DNA of 64,000 bases from Bradyrhizobium paxllaeri (GTDB lineage Bacteria; Pseudomonadota; Alphaproteobacteria; Rhizobiales; Xanthobacteraceae): NCBI RefSeq assembly GCF_001693515.2, contig NZ_CP042968.1, positions 3,410,001 to 3,474,000 on the forward strand, in the 5' to 3' direction. The translations under genes were made by a program, and so were the position numbers. Positions 51,362 to 60,405 of the stretch are shown here, piece by piece (the stretch's first letter is position 1; the number at the start of each line of letters is the position of its first letter). Under the pieces are notes generated by a model. That model had not been told where the DNA came from. It searched no databases and saw only the letters and a list, made by a program, of their open reading frames with translations.

Positions 51362-52630
51362 ATGATGTTTCGGTTTCTCGTTCTCGCAGCCCTGCTGCTG
51401 GTCAGTGGCGAATTGCGTGCCGAAACGCCGGCCGAGAAGGCCGGCTTTGCGCCGAGGCTGATCATCTACAATGCCAAGGGTCCGGCCAATTCCTGCGGTC
51501 CGGGTTGCGACCGCTGGGTCGCGATCGAAGGCCAGGTCGATGAGGGAGCCGCAGCGCGTGTCAGCCGCTTCCTGCGTAACGCCAGGGACACGACGCGCCC
51601 GATCTATTTCCATTCGCCTGGCGGTTCGGTCAGGCCGTCCTATGTCATCGCCCGAATGCTGCGCGGCAGGAAGGCCGTTGCCCGGATCGGGCGCACCATC
51701 GCAACCGCCTGCGCCGGCGGAACCCAGGTCGACGCGGCCTGCCTCAAGATCAAGACGGGCGGCGGCGAGGTTGAGGCTGAACTCACGACGCGCAACGCCA
51801 TGTGCAATTCGGCCTGCGGCTACCTGTTTCTCGGCGCCACGACTCGCGAGGTTGCGCCCGATGCCGTCATGGCCGTGCATAACTCCAGACTGACGCTGGT
51901 CGTTCACGGGCCGATCCCGGCGCAGGTGATCGCCGAATACAAGCAGCGCCGCATGGCGAGCGCCGATCGCGAGCGCGCCGCGTTCGTCACCTCGATGGGC
52001 GTCAGCCGGGAGCTGGACGATCTCATCAAGACGGTAAAGTTCGAGAGCCTGCACGTGCTGACGCGGGCTGAGCTCTATCGCTTCGGGATCGACAAGCGCT
52101 CGCTGCTCGAAACGCCCTGGACCTTCGAGACCGCGGCGCGCCCATACGTCCGCAAGCTCGCATCAGCTAGGCAGGGCGAGGGCGGGTCGTTCCGATCGAT
52201 GGAGTGGCGGCTGTTCTGCGAGAACACGACTCGCGCCAGGCTGATGTTCGTCCGTGACGCCGACCAGGATGCCGGCAGCAAGAAGGACGTCAGCAGCAAC
52301 AAGACGGTGATGTTGATGGCGGGTCCGGAAAAATCCGTGGCCTTTGGAAGATACCCCGCGCGCGTCGGCAAGTTCGAAATCTGGAGCGACATCGTTGCGC
52401 CCGAGGCCATGGAGGCGATGCTGGCCGCTCCCCGCCTGCAGATGGGCGAACGCACACCGGCGGCGGATGGCAAGACCGACCTGTCGACATTCGACATCGA
52501 CACGGTAGGCCTCGGAGCGGCGTGGACGCGGCTGCTGGCATCGTGCCCGGCCAACAACCCACGACCGCCGGCGGCGGCATCCACCAACGTCAACGCCGAT
52601 CCGGCAGCCGCGGCAAATCCGGCGAAGTGA
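51362..52630 (+). CDS. ClpP-like periplasmic protein (COG3904-type)
   Basis: 422 residues from ATG 51362; signal peptide MMFRFLVLAALLLVSGELRAE. The middle has the crotonase/ClpP-type layout: FHSPGGSVRPSYVIARML (oxyanion loop) and MCNSACGYLFLGATTREV with a Ser that can serve as nucleophile, then AVHNS (His). Paired Cys are common (CGPGC, CAGG). Second half unknown, Pro-rich tail. A second member sits at 58567. Predicted periplasmic; enzymatic activity not shown for the family as far as I know. Confidence 0.75.
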   Translation: MMFRFLVLAALLLVSGELRAETPAEKAGFAPRLIIYNAKGPANSCGPGCDRWVAIEGQVDEGAAARVSRFLRNARDTTRPIYFHSPGGSVRPSYVIARMLRGRKAVARIGRTIATACAGGTQVDAACLKIKTGGGEVEAELTTRNAMCNSACGYLFLGATTREVAPDAVMAVHNSRLTLVVHGPIPAQVIAEYKQRRMASADRERAAFVTSMGVSRELDDLIKTVKFESLHVLTRAELYRFGIDKRSLLETPWTFETAARPYVRKLASARQGEGGSFRSMEWRLFCENTTRARLMFVRDADQDAGSKKDVSSNKTVMLMAGPEKSVAFGRYPARVGKFEIWSDIVAPEAMEAMLAAPRLQMGERTPAADGKTDLSTFDIDTVGLGAAWTRLLASCPANNPRPPAAASTNVNADPAAAANPAK

Positions 52631-52658
52631 GCAGAGGGCACGGATTCGATCAGCGGCC

Positions 52659-52680
52659 ATGCATTTGCATGCAGTTGCAT
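52659..52680. promoter_or_regulatory. Overlapping TGCA-type repeats before the MFS gene
   Basis: ATGCATTTGCATGCAGTTGCAT contains ATGCA-nn-TGCAT palindromic arms twice with an overlap (52659-52671 and 52669-52680). It lies 31 bases before the MFS start codon, where a repressor would block transcription. Regulator unknown. Confidence 0.4.
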
Positions 52681-52710
52681 TGAACTCGGCGGCTGACTAT
52701 ACGCGACGGT

Positions 52711-53853
52711 GTGAAACGCTTCGCTCCCACCGCCCTGATGCTCGGCAACGTCGTCACCGGCTGCTCGGTGCTGGCGCCGGCGGGTATGCTGGTCGAACTC
52801 TCCTCCGGTCTTGACGTCTCGATCCGCACGGCAGGTCTTCTGATCACCTTCGGCGCGATCATGCTGTGTGTCGGTTCGCCGGTCACGGCGTGGCTGACCT
52901 CGAGGATCGAGCGCCGCACCTTGCTCACGGCTACGCTCGCCGTGCTGGCGCTGACCAACATTGCGTCGGCCTTTGCGCCTGACTACGCGAGCCTGCTCGG
53001 CATTCGCCTGATCATGCTGGCGGTCGGCGCGCTCTACACGCCGCAAGCGGCGGGCACCGGCGCCCTGATCGTGCCGGTGCAAAAGCGCGGCAGCACCATC
53101 GCCTACATCTTTCTCGGCTGGTCGCTGGCGGCTGCCGTCGGCCTGCCGGCGATCACGTTTATCGCCAGCCGCTATGGCTGGCAGGCAGTCTATGGCGCCA
53201 TCGGCGCGATGAGCTGCCTGAGTTTCCTTCTGCTGGCGTGGCGCCTGCCGGCTGGGCTGATCGGCGCGCCGGTCGACCTGAAGACATGGGCCGCCATCGG
53301 CCGCAACCGGATGATCCTGCTGCTGCTGTTGATCACGACCGCGCAGATGTCCGGCCAGTTCGTGATATTTACTTACATGGGCCCGTTGCTGGCGCGGTTG
53401 ACGGGCGCCGGCCCGGATCCGATTGCCCTGGTCTTCGCCTGCTACGGTATCTGCGGCGTCATCGGCACCGCGATCGCCACCCGCATCGTCGATTCCTGGG
53501 GCGCCTGGAAGACCTCGGTCCTGTTCACATCGGTGCTGTTCGCCGGCGTGAGCGGATGGGCGCTCAGCGCCGGCATCTATCCGCTGATGGCGGCTGCCGT
53601 CGCGATCTGGGGGATTGGATTTGCTTCCACCAATTCGATGCAGCAGGTGCGGCTGGTCGGCGCAGCACCTGCGCTTGCGTCGGCGTCGATATCGCTCAAC
53701 ACGTCGGTACTCTATGTGGGGCAGGCCATCGGCTCGGCCATCGGCGGTTTCCTGTATGCGCGCGATCTCTTCCTCGCCAATGGCTATGTCGGGGCGGCCT
53801 TTGTCGCGATCGCCTTGACGACGGTGATCCTGACCAAACCCAAAAAGGCCTGA
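52711..53853 (+). CDS. MFS transporter (arabinose/drug efflux-like)
   Basis: 380 residues starting at GTG 52711, about 12 membrane helices. LTSRIERRTLL (loop 2-3) and ASRYGWQAVYGAIGAM are typical MFS loops. Resembles drug or sugar efflux members of the AraJ kind; substrate unknown. A set of TGCA palindromes lies just upstream. Confidence 0.87.
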   Translation: MKRFAPTALMLGNVVTGCSVLAPAGMLVELSSGLDVSIRTAGLLITFGAIMLCVGSPVTAWLTSRIERRTLLTATLAVLALTNIASAFAPDYASLLGIRLIMLAVGALYTPQAAGTGALIVPVQKRGSTIAYIFLGWSLAAAVGLPAITFIASRYGWQAVYGAIGAMSCLSFLLLAWRLPAGLIGAPVDLKTWAAIGRNRMILLLLLITTAQMSGQFVIFTYMGPLLARLTGAGPDPIALVFACYGICGVIGTAIATRIVDSWGAWKTSVLFTSVLFAGVSGWALSAGIYPLMAAAVAIWGIGFASTNSMQQVRLVGAAPALASASISLNTSVLYVGQAIGSAIGGFLYARDLFLANGYVGAAFVAIALTTVILTKPKKA

Positions 53854-53867
53854 TCCGGCGAAGGCGT

Positions 53868-55109
53868 TTACCGATTTGCGTAAGGCGCGCCGCTGGCGAT
53901 CCGGGTCAAAGCGGGCGTTGCCGCCATCTTGACCAGCACGTCCTTGACCGGATGCTCGGTCCAGGCTTGCGTCACGTAATCGCGATGGGTGACGCCGTCA
54001 GGCGTCTGCACGAACACGACGCTGCCGGGACGCAGCGGTCCGTCCATGCTCTCGGTGACGGTGATGCCCTTGTCGCGGAGCATTTGCATCAGCTCCAGGT
54101 CATGCCGCTTGGTGTAGCGGGTGTACGAAGAAACGAAGAAGCCGGTGCGGTTCTTCTCGATCCAGGACGCGAACTTGTCGAGTTCACCATAGACGGCATC
54201 GAGCAGGAACACGCCACGGACGCGGTTGGGGAGGCCGCCGACCTCGAGGCTCCAGGCGGTCGGCAGGAAGCCGCCGCTATAGCCGACGATCACGATCGGC
54301 ATATTCGCAAACGCTTGCGCCGACTTCGGATCGCCGTAGAGGCGGGCGAGATGGCCGGCCGATTCATCGATGAAGCGCTTCAGGCCGCCGGGCTGCCAGA
54401 ACTTGCCGGCCGAGGAGTCGGCGGCATTGACCGCCATTTGCGGCGCGAGCAGCACGGCGTTGACGCCGGAATCGGTGATCTGCTGCGGGACCAATTGCCG
54501 GTCGCGCACGTCGCGCTCCAGCGTCGCGCCGTTGCCGTGGAAGAACAGCACGATTACGCCGGGCTTTTTGACGTCGAATGTCTCGGGGACATGCACCAGC
54601 ACGCGGCTGTCGTTGTAGGTCTCGTCCTGCCAGTAGACCCGGCCGCCATAGCTGCGGTGGCCCTTGCGGTCGCCCTTGGTGATGTTGAGGAACGGCTCCT
54701 CGGAGCGCGGGTTGTTGCCGAAATAGGGAAAGGCCGAAGACTTCATGCTGACCAGCGTAGTCAGCTCTTCGCGCTCGGTGCGGGACAGCGTCAGCGTTGG
54801 CGTCAGCGACGCTACTCTCACAGGTTCGGTACGAACGGTACGCGGCTGCGGCGTCAGCGCAACCTGTTGCTGGAGGCTTTCGCTTGCCGTCGGGAAACGG
54901 TCGGCGAATTGCGGCCCGGGGAAACGTTCGTCGAACGTATCGGCCGAAGCCTGCGGTTTGGCGGCGCGGGATTTGGCGCCGTCCGTGTTCGCAGCCAGCA
55001 TGCCGGCGCTGGGCGCCTTGCCGCACTGAACGAGCACAAAGGATAGCGGCACGATCAGCGCAGCCAGGGCAACCCAGTGCCATCGCAGCTGCAGGACGCG
55101 GCGCGGCAT
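53868..55109 (-). CDS. Membrane-anchored alpha/beta-hydrolase-fold protein
   Basis: 413 residues from ATG 55109; ATG 55130 is an alternative. N-terminal helix (VALAALIVPLSFVLVQCGK), then a linker to about residue 100. Hydrolase part: FFHGNGATL (oxyanion), nucleophile Ser in VGYSGGFLPTAW, and a late His in GVTHRDYV. The Cys after the helix is not in a good lipobox (VQC). Periplasmic esterase or related; no family name certain. Confidence 0.72.
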   Translation of the reverse strand: MPRRVLQLRWHWVALAALIVPLSFVLVQCGKAPSAGMLAANTDGAKSRAAKPQASADTFDERFPGPQFADRFPTASESLQQQVALTPQPRTVRTEPVRVASLTPTLTLSRTEREELTTLVSMKSSAFPYFGNNPRSEEPFLNITKGDRKGHRSYGGRVYWQDETYNDSRVLVHVPETFDVKKPGVIVLFFHGNGATLERDVRDRQLVPQQITDSGVNAVLLAPQMAVNAADSSAGKFWQPGGLKRFIDESAGHLARLYGDPKSAQAFANMPIVIVGYSGGFLPTAWSLEVGGLPNRVRGVFLLDAVYGELDKFASWIEKNRTGFFVSSYTRYTKRHDLELMQMLRDKGITVTESMDGPLRPGSVVFVQTPDGVTHRDYVTQAWTEHPVKDVLVKMAATPALTRIASGAPYANR

Positions 55110-55454
55110 GACTGATGACGCCAACCGCATGGCGCGACCAATTGTCTGGAATTTCGGATCAGCTCCGACCATCCACCCCAATGTCCCAAGATCCACCGTC
55201 AACCGGGGTTAAGTTTGCACGCGGCGACGTTAAGCGTCCGGAAAAACTCCCCACGTCCGGAAGCTTGAGGAGACCACCCAATCGTGTCGCGATTGTGGGA
55301 TGGTCACGATGTTTTCGCAATCCGGTAGTGGCACGGGGGCCCTTGGCGGTACCATCGAACCTATTTCGTGTCTCAATTTAAACCCTTGTTAACACTGCTT
55401 GAATTGCGCGGCGTCAGCCTGCACGATGCAGCTCTCGGCTGCGGGCGCTTGAAG

Positions 55455-56840
55455 ATGGGGTCCGAGATGGCAGCATCACAAACGGGAAGCCCGGCTTGGG
55501 CTGGCTCGCCCACCAGTAGTGGCTCCGGCGTTTCGGTTCTGGTGGCGGTTGCCATCGTCGTTGCCGACATGGTCGGCGTCGGTGTCTTCACCAGCCTCGG
55601 CTTTCAGGTCAAGGACATCCCGTCAGGCTTTTCGATCCTGCTGCTGTGGACGGTCGGCGGCATCGTCGCGCTGTGCGGCGCGTTTTCATACGGCGAACTC
55701 GGTGCGATGTTTCCGCGCTCGAGCGGTGAGTACAATTTCCTCGGCCGGGCCTATCACCCGGCCTTTGGTTTTGTGGCGGGCTGGGTGTCGGCGACGGTGG
55801 GCTTTGCGGCGCCGGTGGCGTTGGCCGCGATGGCGTTCGGCGAGTACGGCAAGTCGGTGCTCCCTGATGCGCCGCCACTGGTGCTCGCGGTGGGCGTGGT
55901 CTGGCTGGTGTCGCTGGTGCAGCTCACCGGTGTCAGGCACTCCTCGACCTTTCAACTGGTCGCGACCATCCTGAAGGTCGTGCTGATCCTGGCCTTCCTG
56001 GCCTGCGGTTTCGTGATCGGCACAGCGCAGCCGGTGTCGTTTGCGCCATCGGCTTCCGACTTCACCTATGTCGTCAGTGCGCCGTTCGCGATCAGCCTCG
56101 TGTTCGTGATGTATTCGTTCTCGGGCTGGAACGCGGCAACCTACATCATGGGCGAGGTGAGGTTGCCCGAGCGCAACGTGCCGCGGGCGATGCTGATCGG
56201 AACGCTGATCGTGCTCGTGCTGTATGTCGCGCTCAATGCGGTATTCCTGCATACCGCGCCGATCGACAAGCTCGCCGGCCAGATCGACGTCGCCCGCATC
56301 TCCGGCAGCTATATCTTCGGCGAATTCGGCGGCCGCATCGTCGGCGCGATGATCTGCTTCGGGCTGATCTCCTCGATCAGCGCGATGATGTGGATCGGGC
56401 CGCGCGTCATGATGACGATGGGCGAGGACATTCCGGTGCTGCGGCCGTTCGCCCGCCGCTCCGGCAATGGTGCGCCGGCCAATGCCATCCTGTTCCAACT
56501 CACGGTCGCCAGCCTGATGCTGTTCACGCGCAGCTTCGAGGCGGTGCTTGAGTTCATCCAGTTCGCGCTGCTGTTCTGTTCGTTCTTCACCGTGCTCGGC
56601 GTGATCAAGCTGCGCATCACGCATCCCGATCTGCCGCGGCCGTACCGCGCCTGGGGGTACCCGGTGACCCCTGCCGTCTTTCTGCTCGTGACCGGTTTCA
56701 TGATGTACTATCTTTTGGCCGAACAGCCGCTGCGGTCGATGCTGAGTATCCTGATCATGTGTTCCGGCCTGCTGATCTACGCGGTCTTCCGCAAGCGGGC
56801 GGATCAAGGCCCTGTGGCTGTCTCTGCGGGGCCCGAGTGA
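55455..56840 (+). CDS. APC-superfamily amino acid permease
   Basis: 461 residues from ATG 55455; 55467 is a second choice. About twelve helices. First helix is the APC type (VADMVGVGVFTSLGFQ), with SYGELGAMFPRSSGEYNFLG in helix 3 and FSGWNAATYIMGEVRLPERNVPRAM in helix 6. Sodium- or proton-coupled amino acid uptake or exchange; substrate unknown. It ends two bases before the next gene, which may be co-transcribed. Confidence 0.9.
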   Translation: MGSEMAASQTGSPAWAGSPTSSGSGVSVLVAVAIVVADMVGVGVFTSLGFQVKDIPSGFSILLLWTVGGIVALCGAFSYGELGAMFPRSSGEYNFLGRAYHPAFGFVAGWVSATVGFAAPVALAAMAFGEYGKSVLPDAPPLVLAVGVVWLVSLVQLTGVRHSSTFQLVATILKVVLILAFLACGFVIGTAQPVSFAPSASDFTYVVSAPFAISLVFVMYSFSGWNAATYIMGEVRLPERNVPRAMLIGTLIVLVLYVALNAVFLHTAPIDKLAGQIDVARISGSYIFGEFGGRIVGAMICFGLISSISAMMWIGPRVMMTMGEDIPVLRPFARRSGNGAPANAILFQLTVASLMLFTRSFEAVLEFIQFALLFCSFFTVLGVIKLRITHPDLPRPYRAWGYPVTPAVFLLVTGFMMYYLLAEQPLRSMLSILIMCSGLLIYAVFRKRADQGPVAVSAGPE

Positions 56841-56842
56841 AC

Positions 56843-58084
56843 ATGCTGCATTCCCTGAGAATGGCGACGCTGGCGGCTTTCATGCTGCTGGCGGCTGTCG
56901 CTGCCGGTCACGCCCAGACTGCAACGGTGGACGACACCGCGAAATTTCTTGCGGGCATGATGCCGGCGGCGGATTCGCCGCTCGCGCCGCTCACCAGGGA
57001 GCCGGCCTGGCAGCGCCATGCCAAATTCTTCGACGGCGCGTTCGAGCAGCTCGAGCAGCGGCAGTTGTCAAAGATCCGCACATGGGCGGACACCAACCTG
57101 GCGGCGCCGCGGCCGACCATGTTCTACATGTTCTCTGGTCCGGATTTTCTCTACGCCAACGCCTTCTATTCGAAGGCATCCACTTACGTGCTGAGCGCGC
57201 TGGAGCCGGTAGGTTCAGTACCCGATCTGACGCGACTGTCGCGCGGCGGCATCGCATCGGCACTCTACAATGTCGAGCGTTCGCTCAGTTCGGTCCTGAG
57301 CTTCAGCTTCTTCATCACCAAGCAGATGAAGACCGATCTGCAGGCGGGCCAGATCAGCGGCACCTTGCCGATCCTCTATGTGTTCTTGGCGCGCTCGGGG
57401 ATGACGGTGAAGAGCACGAGTCCGATCTCGCTGGACGACAAGGGCGCGGCGTATTCGGCTAGCGAAAATCCCGGGCCGAATGCCGTGCGCGGCGTGCGCA
57501 TCATCTTCGCAGGCCCCGACGGTGCGGAGAAGACGCTGTATTACTTCTCGACCGATCTTTCCAATTCCGGCGTGAGGGCGAGCGGCTTCCTGAAATTCTG
57601 TGAGACGCTCGCGCCCGGCAACAGCCTGATCAAGAGCGCGTCCTATCTCCTGCATTCCGGCAATTTCACCACTGTGCGCAACTTCCTGCTCAACAACAGC
57701 GCCACTATCATCCAGGACGATTCAGGAGTTCCGCTCGCCTACTACAGCACGAAGAAATGGCGGCTGTTTCCGTTCGGCCGCTATCTCGGGCCGATCGATG
57801 AATTCCCGGGGCGCTACCAGGAGTCCTATGCTGCGCTGTTCCGCCGCGCGCAGCCGATCGATTTCGGGATCGGCTATCGCTGGCGCACGCCGGAAACGAA
57901 TGTACTGCTGTCGGTGAGATTGCCGGACGATGGATCGCCCGCCATCGACGCCACAGCGTCGGCTGAGGCGGCGCCGCCGCCATCGCGCCCGCGCAGGCCA
58001 CGGCCGCCGGCGGATATAGGGCCGCGGCCGTCGACGGATTTCTGGTCGCAGCAGCCGCGGGGCGGATTTTTCTTCTGGCGCTAA
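56843..58084 (+). CDS. Conserved secreted protein of unknown function
   Basis: 413 residues. Signal peptide MLHSLRMATLAAFMLLAAVAAGHAQ. Then a globular region with no recognised motif (AAPRPTMFYMFSGPDFLYANAF), a beta-rich middle, and a Pro/Arg-rich tail ending GGFFFWR. Start ATG 56843 is just after the permease stop. Similar proteins may be widespread in related bacteria but I cannot name the family. Confidence 0.72.
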   Translation: MLHSLRMATLAAFMLLAAVAAGHAQTATVDDTAKFLAGMMPAADSPLAPLTREPAWQRHAKFFDGAFEQLEQRQLSKIRTWADTNLAAPRPTMFYMFSGPDFLYANAFYSKASTYVLSALEPVGSVPDLTRLSRGGIASALYNVERSLSSVLSFSFFITKQMKTDLQAGQISGTLPILYVFLARSGMTVKSTSPISLDDKGAAYSASENPGPNAVRGVRIIFAGPDGAEKTLYYFSTDLSNSGVRASGFLKFCETLAPGNSLIKSASYLLHSGNFTTVRNFLLNNSATIIQDDSGVPLAYYSTKKWRLFPFGRYLGPIDEFPGRYQESYAALFRRAQPIDFGIGYRWRTPETNVLLSVRLPDDGSPAIDATASAEAAPPPSRPRRPRPPADIGPRPSTDFWSQQPRGGFFFWR

Positions 58085-58095
58085 GCGCGTTGCAC

Positions 58096-58449
58096 TCACG
58101 AAGGATTGACGCCGCGCCAGCGTCCGTAGCGCCACGGCAGATACCATCGCGCGCCCGGCGGTGTTGTGAGCGGCACGTTGTCGATGCCCGATGTGCCCCA
58201 GGGGTGGCAGCGCAGTAGCCGCGCCAGCGTCATCCAGCCGCCGCCCCACAAGCCAAAACGCTCGATCGCTTCGTCGCCATACACCGAACATGTCGGCAGG
58301 TGCCGGCAGTTGTAGCCGACCAGTAGCGACAGCGTGTGCCGGTAGATCCAGATCAGCGCGCGCCCGGCGTTGCGCGGCAAGCGGGATACTGCGTTGGCAC
58401 AATCCGTGCAGTGCTTGTGTGATGACGATGACTGATCTGCGGGCGCCAT
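58096..58449 (-). CDS. yidD: Membrane protein insertion efficiency factor
   Basis: 117 residues, longer than the usual 70-100 because of an N-terminal extension with CTDCAN. Core: LIWIYRHTLSLLVGYNCRH, LPTCSVYGDEAIERFG, ARLLRCHPWGTSGID, which is the YidD pattern of Cys and HP residues. Associates with the inner membrane to aid YidC-dependent insertion. It is not beside rnpA/yidC here. Confidence 0.95.
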   Translation of the reverse strand: MAPADQSSSSHKHCTDCANAVSRLPRNAGRALIWIYRHTLSLLVGYNCRHLPTCSVYGDEAIERFGLWGGGWMTLARLLRCHPWGTSGIDNVPLTTPPGARWYLPWRYGRWRGVNPS

Positions 58450-58566
58450 GTGGACTATTTACGTAGTTTTGCGGGAGTTCCCAAGCAAGGAACCTAGAAC
58501 GTGCAGATATTTACGCCACAGTTCGCAACTATCGCACCGCAAGATGCCGGAGCAAGCCAAGGTATT

Positions 58567-59619
58567 ATGGACGACACAGGGCAGGACAGTTACCGTTTTG
58601 ACGACGCGCCGATGACAGAATCATCCCGCGTTGAAAAGGGGCCATTGCCATCGCCCGTTGACGGCGGCTTGGGGGAAGGAACCAAATTGAAGTTTGCAAG
58701 GTCGCTGAAATTTCGCGGCTGGGCGCTTCTCGGCGCCACCGCCTTCTGTCTCGCTTTGCCGGGCGCGATCACGACGCTGGGCAATTCGGCGCATGCCGGC
58801 GGTGTCCTCGAAGAACGCAAGCAGCCGATGCACTTCAAGTGGAACGCCTGCCAGCCCGACTGCAGAGGCTGGGTCTCGGCCGTCGGCATCGTTACATCGG
58901 ATAGTCCGCGGGAGTTCGACGAGTTTGCAAAAAATCGTCAACTCGCCGGCGCGACCATCGTGCTGGATTCCAGCGGCGGCTCGGTCAACGATTCCATCAC
59001 CCTCGGCCGGCGGTTCCGTAGTCTCGGCGCGCTGACCACCGTCGGCGCCACCGTGCGCACGCGAACCCCGAACGGCGAGCGCACCAGCGTGACGCCGGAA
59101 GCCTATTGCGAGTCGATGTGCGTGTTCCTGCTGCTGTCGGGCAAGACCCGTTACGTGCCGCCGACCGCGCATGTCCGCGTCCATCAGATCTGGATGGGTG
59201 ACCGCGCCGACGACGCCAAGGCCTCAAGCTATACCGCGCAGGATCTGATGATCGTGCAGCGCGACATCGGCCGGCTCACCAAATACACCTTCGACATGGG
59301 GGGCAGCGGCGATTTGCTGTCGCTCGCCCTTAGCGTGCCGCCCTGGGAAGATCTGCACGAATTGTCGCGCAGCGAATTGCGCCTGAGCAATCTGGTCACG
59401 ACAGATGCGCTTGCCGACGTGTTCCCGCAGGACAATTCGTCGGTGCCGATGGCCGAGGCGAAGCCGGCCAAGCCGCAGGATCGTTTCGTCAGCTCCGCTG
59501 TGGAGGGCGAAGCGCAACCGCAGCAGGGCAAGTCCACCAAGACCGCCGAAGCCGCGGTTCCAACCGGCGGCAATGCGACCGCGCCGGCGCAACCGGCCCA
59601 GGCTCAGCCGCAGAAGTAA
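58567..59619 (+). CDS. ClpP-like periplasmic protein (COG3904-type), second copy
   Basis: 350 residues from ATG 58567 (AAGG eight bases upstream); GTG 58501 also has an AAGGA site. Internal signal/anchor helix at about 50-75 (GATAFCLALPGAITTLG). ClpP-like parts: VLDSSGGSVNDSITLGRRFR (oxyanion), YCESMCVFLLLSGKTRYV (nucleophile Ser) and HVRVHQIWMG (His). Tail is Pro/Ala/Gln-rich. Same fold as the protein at 51362 but not close in sequence. Confidence 0.75.
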   Translation: MDDTGQDSYRFDDAPMTESSRVEKGPLPSPVDGGLGEGTKLKFARSLKFRGWALLGATAFCLALPGAITTLGNSAHAGGVLEERKQPMHFKWNACQPDCRGWVSAVGIVTSDSPREFDEFAKNRQLAGATIVLDSSGGSVNDSITLGRRFRSLGALTTVGATVRTRTPNGERTSVTPEAYCESMCVFLLLSGKTRYVPPTAHVRVHQIWMGDRADDAKASSYTAQDLMIVQRDIGRLTKYTFDMGGSGDLLSLALSVPPWEDLHELSRSELRLSNLVTTDALADVFPQDNSSVPMAEAKPAKPQDRFVSSAVEGEAQPQQGKSTKTAEAAVPTGGNATAPAQPAQAQPQK

Positions 59620-59636
59620 GGTTTCAAATTGAAGCT

Positions 59637-59715
59637 GTCATTCCGGGGCGCGCGAAAGCGCGAACCCGGAATCTTGAGATTCCGGGTTCGATGCTGCGCA
59701 TCGCCCCGGAATGAC
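59637..59715. repeat. Palindromic intergenic element with two perfect stems
   Basis: Ends GTCATTCCGGGGCG (59637-59650) and CGCCCCGGAATGAC (59702-59715) match perfectly over 14 bases. Inside, CGAACCCGGAATC (59661-59673) pairs with GATTCCGGGTTCG (59678-59690), 13 of 13. It lies between convergent genes and may also act as a terminator for both. Confidence 0.75.
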
Positions 59716-59724
59716 GATCCAGCC

Positions 59725-60174
59725 TTACGCCTGCGCCGGCTGCTTGTTCCGCGCTTCGATCTGGCCGATGGCGTCGACCACGGCGTCGAAGGTCAGCAGG
59801 GTCGAGGCGTGGCGGGCCTTGTAGTCGCGCACCGGCTCGAGCAGCGCGATGTCGGCCCATTTGCCCTGCGGCGGTCCGCCGTTTTCCTTCAACATCTTGC
59901 GCACGGTTTCTCGCAACTCACGTAACTCGTCAGCGGTCGAGCCGACCACATGGCTTGCCATGATCGAGGAGGAGGCCTGTCCCAGCGCGCAGGCCTTCAC
60001 GTCATGGGCGAAGTCGGTGACCACGGGGCCTTCCATCTTGAGGTCGACCTTGACGGTCGATCCGCACAGTTTGGAGTGGGCGGTGGCGCTGGCGTGGGGG
60101 TCGGGGAGGCGTCCGAGACGCGGAATATTGCCCGCAAGCTCGATAATCCGCTTGTTGTAGATGTCGTTCAGCAT
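59725..60174 (-). CDS. IscU/SufU-like iron-sulphur scaffold protein
   Basis: 149 residues. C37 (KLCGSTV) and C62 (ACALGQASSS) match two scaffold cysteines. The position of the third (after RVK or ARH near residue 123) is Ala in ARHASTLLTFD. This is a common form in Rhizobiales-like homologues, so it may build clusters differently or deliver sulphur. Cytoplasmic. Divergent from folE. Confidence 0.87.
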   Translation of the reverse strand: MLNDIYNKRIIELAGNIPRLGRLPDPHASATAHSKLCGSTVKVDLKMEGPVVTDFAHDVKACALGQASSSIMASHVVGSTADELRELRETVRKMLKENGGPPQGKWADIALLEPVRDYKARHASTLLTFDAVVDAIGQIEARNKQPAQA

Positions 60175-60405
60175 AGATCCGGGTCCCGGGCTCGGCCATG
60201 CGAGCGCCCTTGGCGGCTGGGTTTCACCGTCCTATATATGGACAGGAACGGCGGAAAAACAGCCCGGCCGTTTGCCGAGGGCGGCCCGACATGGAAACCT
60301 GTCCGGTCGCCGGCGTTTTAATGGGACTCAGGCGCCCGGCGGGTAAAACTGCCCCGTCTGCCCGGTGACACTCCGGTCTTTGCGGGCCGGTCGAACGGAG
60401 AAGAC

